Part shown: positions 7,353-14,039 of the stretch, piece after piece
Layout: each line of letters starts with the position of its first letter
Numbering within the stretch: the stretch's first letter is position 1
From: VGPE01 sp031431395
GTDB taxonomy: Bacteria > Chloroflexota > Limnocylindria > Limnocylindrales > CSP1-4
Direction: 5' to 3'
DNA: 14,039 nucleotides
NCBI GenBank assembly: GCA_031431395.1
Contig: JANPDJ010000200.1
Location: 1-14,039, forward strand
Position numbers and translations under genes: made by a program
The notes under the pieces: model-generated
The model's input: only the letters and a program-made list of their open reading frames with translations
Told to the model about the DNA's origin: nothing
Database searches by the model: none

Positions 7353-9757
7353 TGCTCTACGCGTCCCTGGCGGCATCGGCACGGCTGGCCGCGTCCGGCG
7401 CTGCACGGGGCCCGGCGGTTGTCGATCCGGAGGTCCGCTGGAGTTGGCGAGAACTCGACGAGCGAGCAGACGAGGTCGCCCGGAGCCTCGGCCGGGCGGG
7501 TGTGGGTCTGGGCGACCGTGTTGGACTGCTGGCGCCGCCGTCGGCTACCGCGATCGCTGCGCTCCATGGGATCGCACGCGCCGGCGCGGTCGCTGCACCG
7601 CTCGGGCTCGGCCTGTCCGCCGCGGAACTCGTTGCAGCCGCGCAGGCGATGGACCCGCGCCTCGTCATCTGTGGTTCCGGATTCGAATCTGCTGCGGCGG
7701 CCGCAGGCCGTCCGACGCTCGCTCTTGACGGCCTGTTCGTGACGGTGGGGGAGCCGCGGTCCGAGCGGCGGCAGGCTGCAGTCGCGGCGCCCCTCGCCCG
7801 CGACTCAGCCGCGGCCGGTGCCCGGTTCGCAGCCGTCGCCGGCCCCCCGGCCGTCGCCGGCCCCCGGCTCGCACCCGTCGGGCCGGAGGCCGATCCCGCC
7901 GCACCGGCCGTGGTCGTCCTCACCTCCGGGACCACCGGCCGCCCGCGGGCGGCGATCCTGTCCACGGCCGCTCTGGTGGCCAGCGTGGAGGCGTGGCTGG
8001 CCGTGCTGCCGCCGGCGACGGGCTGGCTCCTGGTACTCGGGCTCGGCCACATCGCCGGACTCGGGGTCGCCTGGCGAGCGGCGCTGTCGGGCGTCCCGCT
8101 GGTCGTCCTGCCGCAATCGGACGCCGCGGGGATCCTTGCCGCCCTGGCCGGCGATCCGGCGCCCAGCCACGTCTCCCTCGTGCCGGCCATGCTGGTCCGG
8201 CTGCTGGACGCTGCGGGCGACGGGCCGCCCCCGGCGACACTCCGGGCCGCCCTCGTGGGCGGCGGGCCCATCTCGCCCGAACTGGTCACGCGGGCGCTGG
8301 ACGCGGGTTGGCCGATCGTGCCGACGTATGGACTCACGGAAGCCGGTTCGGGAGTCACGGCGCTCCCCACCAGCGAGGCGGCAGGCCATCCCGGGAGTGC
8401 CGGCCGACCACTGCCGGGGGTCAACGTCCGGATCGCCGAGCCCGATGAGGCCCACGCCGGCGAGATCGTCATCCGGAGTCCGGCTCAATTCACGGGCTAT
8501 CTCGACGATCCGATGGGAACCGCGGCCGCGCGCGCCGATGACGGCTGGCTTCGGACGGGCGATTTCGGGCGCCTGGACCCGGATGGCCGCCTGACCGTCC
8601 TCGACCGTCGCGTGGACCGGATCGTCCGCGGCGGCGAGAACATCTCGCCGGCGGAGGTGGAAGCGGCCCTCCTGGCGCATCCTGCCATCGCCGCCGCGGG
8701 CGTCGTGGCCCGGAGGGATGACACGCTGGGCCACGTGCCGGTGGCCGCCATCGTCCTGCGTGCCGGCGTCGCTGATCCGGGTGACGCCGACCTGGCACGC
8801 CACTGCCGCAGTCGCCTGGCCGGGTTCAAGGTGCCCGCCGCCTTCATCCGCCTCGAGTCGCTTCCGATGACCCCGGGCGGCAAGCTGCGCCGGGCCGAGC
8901 TGCGGGCCCTGCTGGATCCGCTCGCCGACGCACCATTCCGGCCTCGATCGGTCGCGCGACCGGGCGGCGTGCGCATCGCGTACCTCACCTTCGGGAGCGG
9001 GCCGGTCCATCTCCTTCTCCTCCACGGGACGCTTTCCACGGCCGCGCAACTGGCGGGCCTCGCACATCTCCTGGCGGCATCCGGCGCTCTGACGGTCCAT
9101 GCGGTGGACCGCCGGGGGAGTGGTTCGAGCCGCCTTGCCGAACCCGAACCAATCGGGATCGAGACCCACGTGGACGATCTCGCCGCCGTGCTTGACGCCG
9201 AGGGGTGTCGCGCGGCGGCCCTGGTCGGGGTGAGTTTCGGCGGCGTCGTGGCGCTTGAATTCGCCGCCAGGATGCCGGACCTCGCGCTGGCGGTCGTCGC
9301 CTGGGAGCCGCCCTACGGGCCGCTGGCGGATGCGGCAACCCGGCGCGCCTTCGCGGCCGTCGCAAGGGCGACCGAGCGAGCGTACGAAGCGGGAGGTCCC
9401 GGGTCCGCCGCGCGGACGTTCGTGCGGGGAGTCGCGGGCGACGGGGCGTGGGACCGGCTGGGTGATCGGAGCCGGACGTTCCTCGCGAGCGAGGGCGACA
9501 GCGCCTACATGGATGCGGGCTTGCGAGGTCTGGACCCGTCCGGACTGCGGCGGATCCACGTCCCCACAACGATTCTGACCGGGGACGCGAGCGAACCGTT
9601 CTACGGGCCCATCGCGGACGCTCTCGTGGATCACATCGAGGGGTCGCGCCGGGTCCGGCTGCCCGGCATGCGGCACACCTCGCCCATCACGGACCCGGAC
9701 CTCATGGCCGATGCTGTCGGGATCGCCCTTGCCGCCGGCGGGGAGTCCCAGGCATGA
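7352..9757 (+). CDS. menE: MenE o-succinylbenzoate-CoA ligase fused to a C-terminal alpha/beta hydrolase domain
   Basis: An 801-residue two-domain protein in one uninterrupted frame. Residues 1 to about 522 form an acyl-adenylate-forming ligase that activates o-succinylbenzoate with ATP and CoA. It shows the P-loop TSGTTGRPRA (191-200, with Arg where Lys is usual), GGGPISPELV (303-312), YGLTEAGS (326-333), DGWLRTGDFGRLDPDG (397-412), DRRVDRIVRGGENISPAEVE (418-437) and the A10 lysine Lys511 in TPGGKLRRAE. After a Pro/Arg linker (about 522-538) comes a complete hydrolase domain: LLLLHGT (554-560), nucleophile elbow GVSFGG (Ser628), acid in LTGDAS (Asp745) and PGMRHTSP (His775). Ordinary MenE proteins are about 450-550 residues. 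The start ATG at 7352 overlaps the menC stop by one base. The hydrolase function is unknown; a thioesterase role is inference. Confidence 0.92.
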   Translation: MLYASLAASARLAASGAARGPAVVDPEVRWSWRELDERADEVARSLGRAGVGLGDRVGLLAPPSATAIAALHGIARAGAVAAPLGLGLSAAELVAAAQAMDPRLVICGSGFESAAAAAGRPTLALDGLFVTVGEPRSERRQAAVAAPLARDSAAAGARFAAVAGPPAVAGPRLAPVGPEADPAAPAVVVLTSGTTGRPRAAILSTAALVASVEAWLAVLPPATGWLLVLGLGHIAGLGVAWRAALSGVPLVVLPQSDAAGILAALAGDPAPSHVSLVPAMLVRLLDAAGDGPPPATLRAALVGGGPISPELVTRALDAGWPIVPTYGLTEAGSGVTALPTSEAAGHPGSAGRPLPGVNVRIAEPDEAHAGEIVIRSPAQFTGYLDDPMGTAAARADDGWLRTGDFGRLDPDGRLTVLDRRVDRIVRGGENISPAEVEAALLAHPAIAAAGVVARRDDTLGHVPVAAIVLRAGVADPGDADLARHCRSRLAGFKVPAAFIRLESLPMTPGGKLRRAELRALLDPLADAPFRPRSVARPGGVRIAYLTFGSGPVHLLLLHGTLSTAAQLAGLAHLLAASGALTVHAVDRRGSGSSRLAEPEPIGIETHVDDLAAVLDAEGCRAAALVGVSFGGVVALEFAARMPDLALAVVAWEPPYGPLADAATRRAFAAVARATERAYEAGGPGSAARTFVRGVAGDGAWDRLGDRSRTFLASEGDSAYMDAGLRGLDPSGLRRIHVPTTILTGDASEPFYGPIADALVDHIEGSRRVRLPGMRHTSPITDPDLMADAVGIALAAGGESQA
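7832..7867 (+). repeat. 18-bp in-frame tandem duplication inside menE
   Basis: Two near-identical 18-base units (7832-7849 and 7850-7867) encode AVAGPP and AVAGPR (residues 161-172). They lie in an Ala/Pro-rich insertion just before the ATP-binding P-loop of the ligase domain, a position likely to be a surface loop. Confidence 0.75.
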
Positions 9758-10500
9758 CGCTCGGGCCGGGCGACGCGCCTTCAGGACGCGCGTCGGACCA
9801 GGGCAATGCCGCTTCGTCCGCGGAGGTAGGGGCGATGTTCGATCGGATCGCGCCCGTCTACGACCCGATGAACCTCCTGATCTCGGCGTTCCAGGAGCCG
9901 CGCTGGCGCAGGCGCGCGGTCGCGCTGACGGGCGTGCGTCCCGGCGACCGGCTCCTCGATGTCGCGACCGGGACGGGCAAGGTGGCCGCGGACCTGTACC
10001 GCCGGGCCCAGCCGGGTGGCACCGTCCTGGGGGTGGACATCTCGCCCGGCATGATCGGCGTGGCACAGCGGCGGTTCAGGGACCGGACCGGGCTCGAGTT
10101 CGTCGTGGGCGATGCGCTTGCCCTGCCCACGGCGGACGGGACCTTCGACGCTGCGACGATCGCGTTCGGGATGCGCAACCTGCCCGACTACCGGCTGGGC
10201 TTCGCCGAGCTGGCTCGCTCCGTCCGACCGGGTGGGCGCGTCGTCTGTCTCGAGATTGCGCGACCCCGCAGCCGGCTTGCGCGCATCCTGCGCATCTGGT
10301 TCGACCGGATCGTGCCCGTGGTCGGCCGGATTGCCGGGCAGGGCGGGGCGTACGGCTATCTCGTCCGCAGCGTCCGGGACTATCCCGGCCCCGACCGCAT
10401 CGCCGAGATCATGCGTGAGGCCGGATTGGTCGACGTGAGCTGGAACGGCATGTCCGGCGGAATCGTCACGCTCCACGTGGGCACGGTCCCGGATCGATGA
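9754..10500 (+). CDS. menG: Demethylmenaquinone C-methyltransferase MenG/UbiE
   Basis: Class I SAM-dependent methyltransferase performing the last step, C-methylation of demethylmenaquinone to menaquinone. The 248-residue product matches the family size. Signatures are MFDRIAPVYDPMN (28-40), the SAM-binding motif I LLDVATGTGKVA (67-78), the acidic end of strand 2 in GVDISPGM (93-100), GDALALP (119-125), FGMRNLPD (138-145) and the C-terminal SGGIVTLHVGT (234-244). The chosen ATG overlaps the menE stop (ATGA) and has GGGGAG eight bases upstream. The in-frame ATG at 9835 would remove only a variable 27-residue leader and is a weaker alternative. It closes the menaquinone block and is followed by a 66-base gap. 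Confidence 0.95.
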   Translation: MTLGPGDAPSGRASDQGNAASSAEVGAMFDRIAPVYDPMNLLISAFQEPRWRRRAVALTGVRPGDRLLDVATGTGKVAADLYRRAQPGGTVLGVDISPGMIGVAQRRFRDRTGLEFVVGDALALPTADGTFDAATIAFGMRNLPDYRLGFAELARSVRPGGRVVCLEIARPRSRLARILRIWFDRIVPVVGRIAGQGGAYGYLVRSVRDYPGPDRIAEIMREAGLVDVSWNGMSGGIVTLHVGTVPDR

Positions 10501-10511
10501 GCGTCGCGAGC

Positions 10512-10540
10512 GGTTTCGCCCCGGGGGAGGGCGATATCAT
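10512..10540 (+). promoter_or_regulatory. Candidate promoter for the downstream catabolic cassette
   Basis: The only intergenic gap of note in the window (10501-10566) has a TATCAT hexamer at 10535-10540, which resembles a -10 box and is the most AT-rich patch nearby. About 17 bases upstream is GGTTTC (10512-10517), a poor -35 match. Transcription would start close to the ATG at 10567, leaving a short leader. The call rests mainly on the -10 match and position. Confidence 0.3.
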
Positions 10541-10566
10541 CGTGCGCGCACCCCACCCGGAGCAGC

Positions 10567-11694
10567 ATGCCCATCACATCGGCTGAGATCTTCACGCTGG
10601 TCCATGAGTTCACGCCGCGGCGGGGGCCGTCCGATTCGTGGGGCAACAGCCACGCCTATTGCCTCGTGAAACTGGCCCACTCGGACGGGACGACCGGGTG
10701 GGGCGAGACCTACCTGCGCACGGGTATGCCCGGGGTGCTGGCGGAGATGGCGGCCCAGATCATCGGCCGCCACGCAGCGGACGCACAGAAGAACTGGGCA
10801 GATCTGTGGTCGTCCGGCGAGCAGCCCTTCGCCACGTCCGCCCTCTCGATCGCGCTGGACGACATGCGCGCCCGCCGCGCGGGGATCTCCGTCGCGGCGT
10901 TGTACGGCGGCAGCCGGCGCGATCGCGTCCGGGCCTACGCCGCGCACCAGGGGTACGTGGAAGGCGTTGACCCTGCGGTCTCGTGGCCGCAGGACGCGGC
11001 ATCAGCCGTCGCCCAGGGCTTCACCGCGCTCAAGTTCCGCATCGGGCGATATCCCATCGCCCACGAGGTGGCCATCCTGGAGCGCATGATCCCGAACTTG
11101 CCGGCCGGCACCACGCTCCTCGCGGATGCGTCCGGTGCCTACACGCCGCGCTCGGCCGTGGAGATGGGCCGCCACCTGGAGCGCCTCGGGTTCACGTGGT
11201 TCGAAGGTCCGCTGTACGAGTGGGAGGGCTACGTCGGCTACGAGTCGCTGCCCCCGGCCCTCGACATCGCGATCGCCGGCGCGGAAGTGACCCTGTCGCG
11301 AACGCAGCTCGCGGAGCAGTTGGCGCGCGGCTGCTTCGACATCGTGCAGCCGGACGTCGTGATCTGCGGCGGCATCGGCGAGGCGCGCTTCTACGCGGAC
11401 CTCGCGCGGCTTTCGGCCGTCCAGACGGTCCCGCACACGGACGGCGGCGCCATCGGCATTGCGGCAGCATTGCAGCTGCTCGCCCTGCTGCCGGAGCCGA
11501 CGCGGTCGCCGACGACGGATTCGCCCCTGCTCGAGGTGGGAACGGGCGAGAACCCGTGGCGGACCGAAGTCCTGACGAGCGGCTGGGAGCTGCGGGACGG
11601 CTGGGTGGCCATCCCGTCTGGGCCGGGGCTGGGAATCGAAGTGGACGAAGCGTTCGTCCGCCATCATGCTCGCGAGATCCGGAAGGTCACGTAG
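10567..11694 (+). CDS. Enolase-superfamily protein of the mandelate racemase / sugar-acid dehydratase type
   Basis: The 375-residue product has the enolase-superfamily layout: an N-terminal capping domain (about 1-115) and a barrel. In the barrel, LKFRIG places Lys156 and Arg158 (KxR) where mandelate racemase has KxK. Metal ligands appear to be Asp187 (LLADASGAY), Glu213 (WFEGPL) and Glu240 (IAGAEV). The His-Asp dyad of the mandelate racemase subgroup appears as Asp263 (IVQPDVVICGGIGE) and His290 (TVPHTDGGAIGIAAALQLL). This differs from the upstream MenC, which has Lys on the opposite face, so it is not a second OSBS. Members commonly dehydrate sugar acids by abstracting the proton alpha to a carboxylate; the substrate is not identifiable here. 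Start ATG is preceded by GGAG (10559-10562). It begins a likely operon with the oxidoreductase 39 bases downstream. Confidence 0.85.
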   Translation: MPITSAEIFTLVHEFTPRRGPSDSWGNSHAYCLVKLAHSDGTTGWGETYLRTGMPGVLAEMAAQIIGRHAADAQKNWADLWSSGEQPFATSALSIALDDMRARRAGISVAALYGGSRRDRVRAYAAHQGYVEGVDPAVSWPQDAASAVAQGFTALKFRIGRYPIAHEVAILERMIPNLPAGTTLLADASGAYTPRSAVEMGRHLERLGFTWFEGPLYEWEGYVGYESLPPALDIAIAGAEVTLSRTQLAEQLARGCFDIVQPDVVICGGIGEARFYADLARLSAVQTVPHTDGGAIGIAAALQLLALLPEPTRSPTTDSPLLEVGTGENPWRTEVLTSGWELRDGWVAIPSGPGLGIEVDEAFVRHHAREIRKVT

Positions 11695-11717
11695 GACGGC
11701 AGACGCGCAACGGCCGC

Positions 11718-11725
11718 GGAGGGGG
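11718..11725 (+). promoter_or_regulatory. Ribosome binding site for the Gfo/Idh/MocA oxidoreductase
   Basis: GGAGGGGG eight bases before the ATG at 11734, the strongest Shine-Dalgarno-like sequence in the window. It sits in the 39-base gap after the enolase-superfamily gene and fixes the start of the next gene. Confidence 0.75.
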
Positions 11726-11733
11726 ACTTCATC

Positions 11734-12810
11734 ATGGCGAAGATCAGGTTCGGGCTCATCGGGTCGGGCTACATCAACCGCGGTTACGCGGCAGGACTCA
11801 AGATCGGCCAGGTTCCGGACGGTGAGCTTGTCGCGATCGCCGGGGGGCGTCGGGCGCCTGCGCTCGCAGCGGAGTTCGGAGCGGAGGCGGAGCCAACGGT
11901 CGAGGCGCTCCTCGCGCGCAAGGACATCGACGCAGTCATCATCGGCTCGCCCCACACGGCGCACCTGCCGCAGACCCGGATGGCGGCGGCCGCCGGCAAG
12001 CACGTCTACACGGAGAAGCCCATGGCCGTCTCCGTGGCGGAATGCGACGCGATGATCGAGGCCTGCCGTGCGGGCGGTGTGAAGCTCGGTGTCAACAAGG
12101 TCCTTCGGTTCCGGATCGCGCCGAAGGCGGCCAAGGAGCTGATCGACGACGGGGTCATCGGCGACGTGCGGATGATCCAGGCGCGTGGTTCCTGGACGGA
12201 GTTCTTCCTGAAGGACGTCGTGGGCGATGACGGCCGGATCATCATCCCGGCCAAGCTCTGGGCGATGGATCCGGCCGAAGGCTCGCAGTACCTGGACTAC
12301 GGCGTCCACTGCAACGACATCATCCGCTGGTACAGCGGGAGCGAGGCGAAGCTGTGCTTCGCGCGGTACCACACGTTCGGAACGCCGCCGCCCCCGGACC
12401 TGACCGCCATGGTGACGTACGAGATGGCCAACGGCGTGATCGCCACGGTCCTCATGACGTACGAACTGCCGGAGCCCGGCATCAACCCGGCCGATGTGAC
12501 GTTCATCATCGGGTCGAAGGGCATGATCGACTGCGACCAGTACGGCAAGGTGAAGTACACGACCGGCGGCGAGTGGAAGCTCTACAAGGAGCAGCCCTCG
12601 TTCGACTTCCTGAAGGACTACCTGGACCCGAACCGCCTGCTCGGGTTCTCCGCGCAGGTCCAGGACTTCGCGCGGGCGATCATCGATGGCCGCGAGCCCG
12701 CGGTGACCGGCTGGGACGGCCGCCAGGCCGTGGAGATGGCGGTGGCCGCCGACTTGTCCGCCGCCACCGGCGAGGCTGTGCGGCTGCCGCTCCCGATCGG
12801 CCGGTCGTAG
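11734..12810 (+). CDS. Gfo/Idh/MocA-family NAD(P)-dependent oxidoreductase
   Basis: Soluble dehydrogenase family acting mostly on sugars, inositols and related polyols. The 358-residue product begins with a Rossmann fold: FGLIGSGYINRGY (6-18) is the dinucleotide loop, followed by IDAVIIGSPHTAHLP (65-79) and the family hallmark TEKPMAVS (93-100), whose Lys95 is the usual catalytic/cofactor lysine. The C-terminal domain carries LDYGVHCNDIIRW (187-199), with Asp188 and His192 in the positions of the usual substrate-binding D-x3-H motif. The length is typical. Codon usage and GC match the neighbours. Between an enolase-type dehydratase and an Asp-box protein, it probably belongs to a sugar or sugar-acid degradation route; specific substrate and cofactor preference cannot be told from the sequence. 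Confidence 0.92.
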   Translation: MAKIRFGLIGSGYINRGYAAGLKIGQVPDGELVAIAGGRRAPALAAEFGAEAEPTVEALLARKDIDAVIIGSPHTAHLPQTRMAAAAGKHVYTEKPMAVSVAECDAMIEACRAGGVKLGVNKVLRFRIAPKAAKELIDDGVIGDVRMIQARGSWTEFFLKDVVGDDGRIIIPAKLWAMDPAEGSQYLDYGVHCNDIIRWYSGSEAKLCFARYHTFGTPPPPDLTAMVTYEMANGVIATVLMTYELPEPGINPADVTFIIGSKGMIDCDQYGKVKYTTGGEWKLYKEQPSFDFLKDYLDPNRLLGFSAQVQDFARAIIDGREPAVTGWDGRQAVEMAVAADLSAATGEAVRLPLPIGRS

Positions 12811-12818
12811 CTCGACCG

Positions 12819-13949
12819 ATGGCCGATCACTACGAGGTCGTGGGGCAGGGGTTCGTCGTTCGCGGGCCTCTCGCCGCATGTTCACGTGTGGCGGTCATCG
12901 GCGAGCGCGAGCTCGTCTGCACCTACGTCACGCGTTCCGGCGCGGGCGTCGCCGACTACACCGTGGAGCAGGCACGCTCATCCGACGGCGGGCGGACGTG
13001 GGAGCAGCACGGCCCCGTCTGGCCGGACCTGGCCGGCCTGGCCTCGATGTCGATGGCGCTCAGTCGGGCTCCATCTGGTCACCTGCTCCTCTACGGCACG
13101 TCCACGCCCGTGGGGGCTCCCGGTGAGAGCTGGTGGGACGGCGAGCGCCAGGCCCTCAAGCAGAACGACCTCGTCTGGGCGCATTCCTCCGACGCCGGCC
13201 GGAAGTGGACGCGGCCACGGGTCATCCCGATGCCGATCCCCGGGTCGGCGGAGGCTCCGGGGCCACTTACGGTGACGAGCGGCGGCCGCTGGATCGGCGT
13301 CTACGCGCCGTACAACACGTTCGACCCCACGGTGGTCGTGGACCGCAACCAGATCGTGGCCGTGTTCTCGGACGACCACGGCCGCACCTGGGGTCACACG
13401 TCCATGCTCCGTTTTGCCGATCCGAACGGTGGCGGTGCAGAGTCGTGGGTCGTGGAACTTGCCAACGGCCGCCTCGTGGGCACGTGCTGGAACATGAGCC
13501 TCGCCACGGGGGTGGACGAACCGATCCCGTTCGCCATCTCCGATGACGACGGGTCCACGTGGCTGGCCACGCACTCCACGGGGATTGCCGGCCAGGCCGC
13601 CAGTCTCGCCCCGCTGCCGGACGGCCGCCTGCTGATCGCCTACAACCAGCGGGCCCGGCCCGATGCGGGCGTGTGGCTCGCGGTGGCGCGGCCCACGGAC
13701 GCGGACTTCGGCGTGGAGCGGATCGGGCCCGCCTGGGTCGCGGAACGTCCCACGTACTCGGCGGACGGTGATTCCGGCCACGATTCGTGGACGGATTTCG
13801 CCTTCGGCGAGCCGTCGGTCACCGTCCTGCCCGACGGGGACGTGCTGGTGACGATGTGGTGCGACCAACCGGCCGGTCGCGGCATCGGCTATGTTCGACT
13901 TGCCGGCGCATCGGTCCACGGCCGTCCTGCGTCTTCCCCCAACCGTTGA
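12819..13949 (+). CDS. Asp-box (BNR/sialidase-fold) protein without a signal peptide
   Basis: The 376-residue product is a probable six-bladed beta-propeller of the sialidase type. Four Asp boxes (S-x-D-x-G-x-T/K-W) are visible: SSDGGRTW (54-61), SSDAGRKW (123-130), SDDHGRTW (184-191) and SDDDGSTW (241-248). They are spaced about 55-70 residues apart, as expected for successive blades. No hydrophobic leader or lipobox is present, so it should be cytosolic, unlike most secreted sialidases. Catalytic sialidase residues could not be assigned with confidence, so activity on sialic acid is unproven; it may act on another glycoside or only share the fold. The ATG at 12819 follows the oxidoreductase stop by eight bases; there is no strong Shine-Dalgarno, suggesting coupling to that gene. 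Longer in-frame starts would overlap the oxidoreductase. Confidence 0.83.
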   Translation: MADHYEVVGQGFVVRGPLAACSRVAVIGERELVCTYVTRSGAGVADYTVEQARSSDGGRTWEQHGPVWPDLAGLASMSMALSRAPSGHLLLYGTSTPVGAPGESWWDGERQALKQNDLVWAHSSDAGRKWTRPRVIPMPIPGSAEAPGPLTVTSGGRWIGVYAPYNTFDPTVVVDRNQIVAVFSDDHGRTWGHTSMLRFADPNGGGAESWVVELANGRLVGTCWNMSLATGVDEPIPFAISDDDGSTWLATHSTGIAGQAASLAPLPDGRLLIAYNQRARPDAGVWLAVARPTDADFGVERIGPAWVAERPTYSADGDSGHDSWTDFAFGEPSVTVLPDGDVLVTMWCDQPAGRGIGYVRLAGASVHGRPASSPNR

Positions 13950-13955
13950 CCACCC

Positions 13956-13961
13956 GAGGAG
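13956..13961 (+). promoter_or_regulatory. Ribosome binding site for the gene at the right edge
   Basis: GAGGAG four bases before the ATG at 13966, in the 16-base gap after the Asp-box gene. It supports a new coding start there. Confidence 0.55.
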
Positions 13962-13965
13962 TTCG

Positions 13966-14039
13966 ATGACCACCGCCGTTCCGCCCCTCACCGCCGGCGA
14001 GGGCGTCGTCAAGGTCCTGCTCGCGAACGAGGTCACGAC
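13966..14039 (+). CDS. Start of an unidentified gene, cut by the right edge
   Basis: Twenty-four complete codons follow the ATG at 13966, beginning MTTAVPPLTAGEGVVKVLL, with no stop before the window ends. A good Shine-Dalgarno and a 16-base spacing from the Asp-box gene suggest it belongs to the same operon. The visible part is too short to assign a family. Confidence 0.55.
   Translation, partial: MTTAVPPLTAGEGVVKVLLANEVT

Noticed and set aside
9001..9757. The menE C-terminal domain as a second separate MenH gene
   Set aside because: No start codon with a ribosome binding site at the junction, the frame is continuous with menE, and MenH-specific wording seen in the 3624 gene is absent.
7805..10066. 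Very long reverse-strand open frame opposite menE and menG
   Set aside because: Arg/Pro/Gly-rich low-complexity translation with no recognisable motif; such antisense frames are expected at about 70% GC opposite real genes.
10517..10533. Possible hairpin (CGCCC / GGGCG) behind menG as a terminator
   Set aside because: Only a 5-bp stem with a 7-base loop and no T-run follows; in this GC range such a stem arises by chance.
12354..12818. Upstream-extended start for the Asp-box protein
   Set aside because: It would read through the oxidoreductase in another frame; the extra residues are Arg/Gly-rich and not a signal peptide.
11002..12885. Long reverse-strand open frame opposite the enolase-type and Gfo/Idh/MocA genes
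   Set aside because: Composition is Arg/Asp/His-rich without domain signatures, and the + strand genes here have clear family motifs.

Overview
This is a GC-rich (roughly 70%) bacterial window with all convincing genes on the + strand. The coding style is compact, with many GTG starts and stop/start overlaps. The pathway content and GC bias suit a high-GC environmental Gram-positive-like or Chloroflexota-type lineage. Chloroflexota is my preferred guess, but this is an inference; no rRNA or tRNA is present to place the organism.

Region 1 (1-10500) is a nearly complete classical (isochorismate/o-succinylbenzoate) menaquinone operon. It opens with the C-terminal part of a TetR-like regulator cut by the window edge. 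Then come menF (isochorismate synthase), menD (SEPHCHC synthase), menH (SHCHC synthase), menB (DHNA-CoA synthase), menA (DHNA prenyltransferase), menC (o-succinylbenzoate synthase), a menE fused to a complete alpha/beta-hydrolase domain, and menG/ubiE (C-methyltransferase). Every junction from the regulator to menG overlaps by 1 or 4 bases (GTGA, ATGA or TGATG), so the block looks like one translationally coupled transcript. Together the enzymes take chorismate to menaquinone. Only two functions are not visible: the DHNA-CoA thioesterase and the polyprenyl diphosphate synthase.

The most interesting feature is the menE fusion. About 265 residues with an intact-looking Ser-Asp-His hydrolase triad follow a full-length o-succinylbenzoyl-CoA ligase. 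The operon already has its own MenH and lacks a recognisable DHNA-CoA thioesterase. The fused domain is therefore a candidate thioesterase, either for DHNA-CoA or as a proofreading activity on CoA thioesters.

Region 2 (10501-14039) starts after a 66-base gap with a weak promoter candidate. It carries an unrelated, probably catabolic cassette: a mandelate-racemase-type enolase superfamily protein with a KxR motif, a Gfo/Idh/MocA NAD(P)-dependent oxidoreductase, a non-secreted Asp-box (BNR/sialidase-fold) protein, and the first 24 codons of a further gene. These probably act on a sugar or sugar acid, but the substrate cannot be read from the sequence. No tRNA, rRNA, CRISPR array, insertion sequence or integrase was seen.
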